From: Gnetum montanum
Lineage: Eukaryota > Streptophyta > Gnetopsida > Gnetales > Gnetaceae
Length of the DNA stretch: 64,000 nt
Assembly: GCA_015680685.1 (NCBI GenBank)
Contig: MNCI01004342.1
Coordinates: forward strand, 123,714 to 187,713
Direction: 5' to 3'
The first letter of the stretch is position 1. Each line of letters begins with the position of its first letter. Both the position numbers and the translations under genes were made by a program. The notes under the pieces were generated by a model. That model searched no databases, had not been told where the DNA came from, and was given only the letters and a program-made list of their open reading frames with translations. Shown in pieces: positions 60,900 through 64,000 of this stretch.

Positions 60900-62001
60900 G
60901 GTAAAAGTGAATAAACAATGTTAAAATGTCATAAACACATGAAAATCTAATGTAATCAAGGCCATCCAAGGTCATTAGTGAGATAAGGTTAATTCAAAAA
61001 TGTGCAATGGAGGCGAATAAAGATCTCATAAAGGTAAAGCAAGGGGAAGTATAAGAAGTAAGACTAAAAATGATCAATAAAGGCCATAATTTTGCTAGTT
61101 TTAGGCCTTAGTAGACTATGTTTTGAGGCTACCAGGCTATTAGGTGAGTTCAGGCATTAATTAGGGCCATTTTTGGGTCATTTGAACTTAACAAACAAGT
61201 TTTTTGAGGCTTCCACATTGGCAATAGCATGGAAACCAAGGAAAATAGGATTTTGGATGCTCAAGGGTCCAAAATTTAGGTTCCAATACCTTCCTAAGGT
61301 AGTGCAAGGTCAAATCCATCAAAATTGGACATTCTGGAGGTATGTGAATGTCAAAAAGCATGTTCTTAAGCCTTTCCCCCTTATTTCCATGCTAGCTAGC
61401 ATGGAAAAGAGAGGGTTTAGCATGGAGAACCAAAATCAAAGTAAAAATAAGGTTAAACATGGTCAATAGGTAGCTGGAGTCAAGATCTAGAACTTGTGCA
61501 TCTTCTAACTTCATTTAGAGGCAATTTGAGGCATTTTTAAGTGTAAAGATGTGGCAAAATGGCTTCCCCCATTTTTTCCATAGTGAGCATAATATCCTTA
61601 GTGTGAGAAAAAATAAGGGGAAACTTGGAAAAAATTCAATTCTGCAAGTTTTCAACTAATTTCGGGGTATATTTGAAGGCTATTTAAGGGAACCTAAAGT
61701 CTTCCCCTCTATTTCCACGCTGGGGAAGTTACTCCAGTGTGGAAGAATAGGGAGAATGAATTTTAGAGGTTGGAATGATGTCAAACAAGAAAAATCTTAG
61801 GGCTATGAGGTCTTGGGCTTCTCTAGTTTAGATGTTTGGCTTCTGGGAGTTCCATCTTATCCCCAAAAGTGGAAAAGTAGCTTTACCACCATGTTTCCAT
61901 GATGGGGAAGTTACTCTCACATGGAAGAAGCAAGAATCCTAAATTTAGGCCAATTCGGGTCATAATCAATTGTGCATGTTACCTCCCAAAGTTGCTAGTG
62001 T
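60900..62001 (-). other. Leader of element E, no coding recognised
   Basis: Contains several repeats of a (C)CATGCTAGC/CACGCTGGGGAAG-like theme that also occurs in the LTRs (61381-61400, 61720-61735, 61895-61910). The last bases (minus CTAGCAACTTTGGGAGG) might be a strongly changed primer-binding site. Gag and protease expected here are not seen. Confidence 0.45.
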
Positions 62002-63720
62002 TGCGATTGAAAATCTTGATTACTGAAATCAAAACCAAGGTTTCTTAGGGCAAGTAGTTTCTCAATCCTAAAACCCTAGGGCCTTCTTGATAAAAATGGA
62101 ATTTAGAACACCCTAGCTAGTCTAATAGATCAACCAAGGACTTAAGAGATGTAAAACATAGAAATATGAATAGATTCAAATAATGCACAAATAATAAATT
62201 TATCTTTGAACACAAAACTCAAAACTAAAAACCTTATTGAGAAAGGAATAAATAATATGTTAGAGAAATATGTACAAATGGTGCCTGGATGAGAAAAATG
62301 GGGATGCACTTGTACAAGAGTTCAAAGCCCATTAAAGCCAAGATGATCTACTCCACGATCTGGATGCCAAGCCACTCTTGATGCTATACAATCTCCCTTC
62401 ACTATTGCAACCTTGGATCTAAAATTTGGTCACTACTAGAAAGGTGAGAAAGGAGGAATATTTGGATGCTAAGTTGCTCCATGCTGGGTTGGGAATCCTT
62501 GAAGTGTAGTCTTAACACCAAAATCCACCAAGTCTCAAGGCCTTAATGCTTCCACGCTGGGGTTCAAGAGACTGTAAGTATGGGAACTTGAAAAAGCTCT
62601 TAAGTGCCTAAATATGTCCCATGCATGGAGTTTTGTGTATGAAAATTGGTACTTTTCAAAATTTCTTTGTCAAAATTTGCTCAGCCTTGTCAAAAATGTG
62701 GAACTTGCTCCAAATTCCAAAATTGGGAACCTCCTAATGGTGTTGGAGGCTAGCTTTTATAGGATCTTTGGGGTCATAAATGGGGCTGAAAATTTTCTAT
62801 GATTGTGCTGCAAAATGGCTGTAAATTTGATGTAGTTTTGTTGCAAATTGGCTCCCAAATTTAGGTGAAATAGGTGCCAAAATTTTGGGGGTTACTAAAA
62901 ATAGTAAGGGCTTTCCCCCATGGGCATTCTATCTACTAAAAATAGTAATCAGGGCACCCCTTCCACACTGGAGATGAATCTTCCATGCTAGGCTCTCCAC
63001 CATGCTTGTTGAAGTGGTTGGTCAATGTTGAAGTGCACAACTTGATGAATTTTACTTCTTGTGGCTTCCACACTAGGTGTTTGAATTTTCCATGCTAGGG
63101 GGAAGGTTTCCAAGCTGGGGAAAAACTTTCTAGGCTAGGGGGAAAGTTTTCAAGCTAGGGAAAAACTTTCTAGGCTGTGGGAAAAGTTTCCAGACTAGGG
63201 GAAAACTTTCCTGGCTAAGGAAAAATTTTCCAGGCTTGGGGAAAACTTTCTAGTTTGTGGGGAAAGTTTCCAAGTTGGGGGAATACTTTTATGTTTGGGA
63301 AAAAGTTTTCAAAATATTTCTTTGGTATCCACATTCAAGGGGAAAATTTTTTCAAACCTCCCACCCTTCCACACTGGGGGTAGGTGAGATCTACCCACCA
63401 CAAAACCCATCAAATTACCTTTTTTGGCATTCCAAAAGGCATTTTGACCTCCCAAGCCCAAATATAGACACTAGGTGACTTTTTTCACTTGGGAAATGAG
63501 TCTTTGACCACTTATGAGGCATTTTTCAGCCCTAAAAGTATAAAGTATGTGAAATTGCCCATTGTGGGTTACAAATTTCACATTTACAATGAAATTATAC
63601 CTTGGGTCCCATGGGGTGAAAGTTACATGAGGAAGATTGGTTATAACATGCAAAATTTTGTTGTGTTTCAATGGCCCCTCTTTGTTCTTATCTAGAGGAT
63701 TGACTCGAGAGGCATTGATG
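62002..63720 (-). repeat. 5' LTR of Tat-like element E
   Basis: About 1.72 kb, a direct repeat of 55597-57177. It is longer mainly because a 20-bp repeat is amplified at 63091-63310. A TATAAAA box on minus lies at 62755-62761. The right edge (GAGGCATTGATGAG) meets CpG-rich sequence. Confidence 0.85.
63091..63310. repeat. 20-bp minisatellite inside LTR of element E
   Basis: About eleven units of 20 bp with consensus CAGGCTAGGGGAAAACTTTC, holding the short dyad GGGAAAACTTTC/GGAAAGTTTTC. The other LTR has one or two units near 56690-56730. Confidence 0.9.
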
Positions 63721-63729
63721 AGACGCAAC

Positions 63730-64000
63730 ATGCATAGCGGCGCGATATCGCATCCCCTGTGATATCGCATCCCCTATGATATCGCATACACGATATCGCA
63801 TACGCGATATCGTGGTCTGCCGCCATATCTATAAATAAGAGACGGCACTCCCTTCATTTCCCAATCCTGGCTAGAAGTAGCGAACCTCTGGCAGTTTGAA
63901 CACTCCAGAGTTAGAATTTTTCCCATGTGCCCGCAGTAGGAGTCCTAGAGTGAACGACTCTTTATTCGAGAAACTTTGTAACCTGAACACAAGCTGTGTA
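63730..64000 (+). promoter_or_regulatory. CpG-rich promoter-like segment with five GATATCG repeats and TATA box
   Basis: GATATCGCAT occurs at 63744, 63761, 63778 and 63792, with a GATATCGTGG variant at 63806. The spacings are 17, 17, 14 and 14. TATAAATA follows at 63830-63837. The rest (to 64000) contains intact CpG sites such as GACGG, AGCGAAC, CCCGC and TTCGAG, unlike the CpG-poor window. A short inverted pair (CTCTGG at about 63885, CCAGAG at about 63905) could form a stem in the transcript. It looks like a young LTR (U3-R-U5) or a host promoter with 5' leader. The window ends before coding sequence. Confidence 0.55.
63830..63837 (+). promoter_or_regulatory. TATA box
   Basis: TATAAATA lies 14 bp after the last GATATCG unit. 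A start of transcription would be expected near 63862-63870. Confidence 0.6.

Larger units (their letters stand above)
57178..62001 (-). mobile_element. Tat-like gypsy element E, internal region
   Basis: Lies between two direct LTRs and is read on minus: noncoding leader (about 62.0-60.9 kb), then RT, RNase H, a second RNase H, integrase, a short minisatellite and the 3' LTR. The gag and protease are not recognised, so the element was non-autonomous or lost them. The second RNase H, located between the retroviral-type RNase H and integrase, is a hallmark of the Tat lineage. Confidence 0.8.

Noticed and set aside
63744-63815. GATATC repeats as restriction-site or vector artefact
   Set aside because: Units have natural, variable linkers (CCCCTGT, CCCCTAT, ACAC, ACGC) and run into a plausible promoter. 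No vector-like sequence was seen, though an assembly check remains sensible.

Overview
This window looks like nuclear DNA of a seed plant with a large, repeat-rich genome. The evidence is strong A+T bias, depletion of CpG, decayed Ty3/gypsy and Ty1/copia retrotransposons almost end to end, GT-AG introns, and the remains of a plant receptor-like kinase. The age of the elements would suit a gymnosperm, but nothing here fixes the species. No intact protein-coding gene, rRNA, tRNA, CRISPR array or bacterial feature was seen.

Layout, left to right. 1-2.1 kb: a dispersed repeat (here called R1) and unassigned sequence. 2.1-10.2 kb: a very A+T-rich array with an ~87-bp repeat inside ~1.5-1.7-kb units. 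10.2-16.9 kb: LTR fragments, two SINE-like boxes and a LINE reverse-transcriptase fragment. 17.0-18.5 kb: plus-strand gag/protease of a Tat-like gypsy element (D), then a minisatellite. 19.3-22.4 kb: a minus-strand, intron-bearing gene remnant of unknown function. 22.4-28.2 kb: LTR-like and unassigned coding relics. 28.5-34.3 kb: an R1/LTR block and minus-strand gypsy pol (B). 35.4-42.06 kb: plus-strand gypsy element A with LTR, primer-binding site (PBS), gag, protease, RT, RNase H and integrase, cut off where two more units of the 2-10-kb array begin. 43.7-49.8 kb: a receptor-like kinase pseudogene split by a minus-strand copia element (C). 50.4-55.6 kb: a minus-strand chromovirus-type gypsy element (F), truncated in its gag region where element E begins. 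55.6-63.7 kb: minus-strand Tat-like gypsy element E with both LTRs and an extra RNase H domain. 63.7-64.0 kb: an abrupt switch to CpG-rich sequence with five GATATCG repeats and a TATA box.

The genes do not form a pathway. They are nested and decayed mobile elements. Element C split the kinase gene, E truncated F, and array units flank the kinase and adjoin A. Stops in the old ORFs are mostly TAG/TAA, and the PBS and zinc-knuckle changes are C-to-T or G-to-A, as expected of long-methylated DNA. The items most worth following up are the spliced antisense gene beside D, the CpG-rich repeated promoter at the right edge, and the minisatellite shared by D and E.
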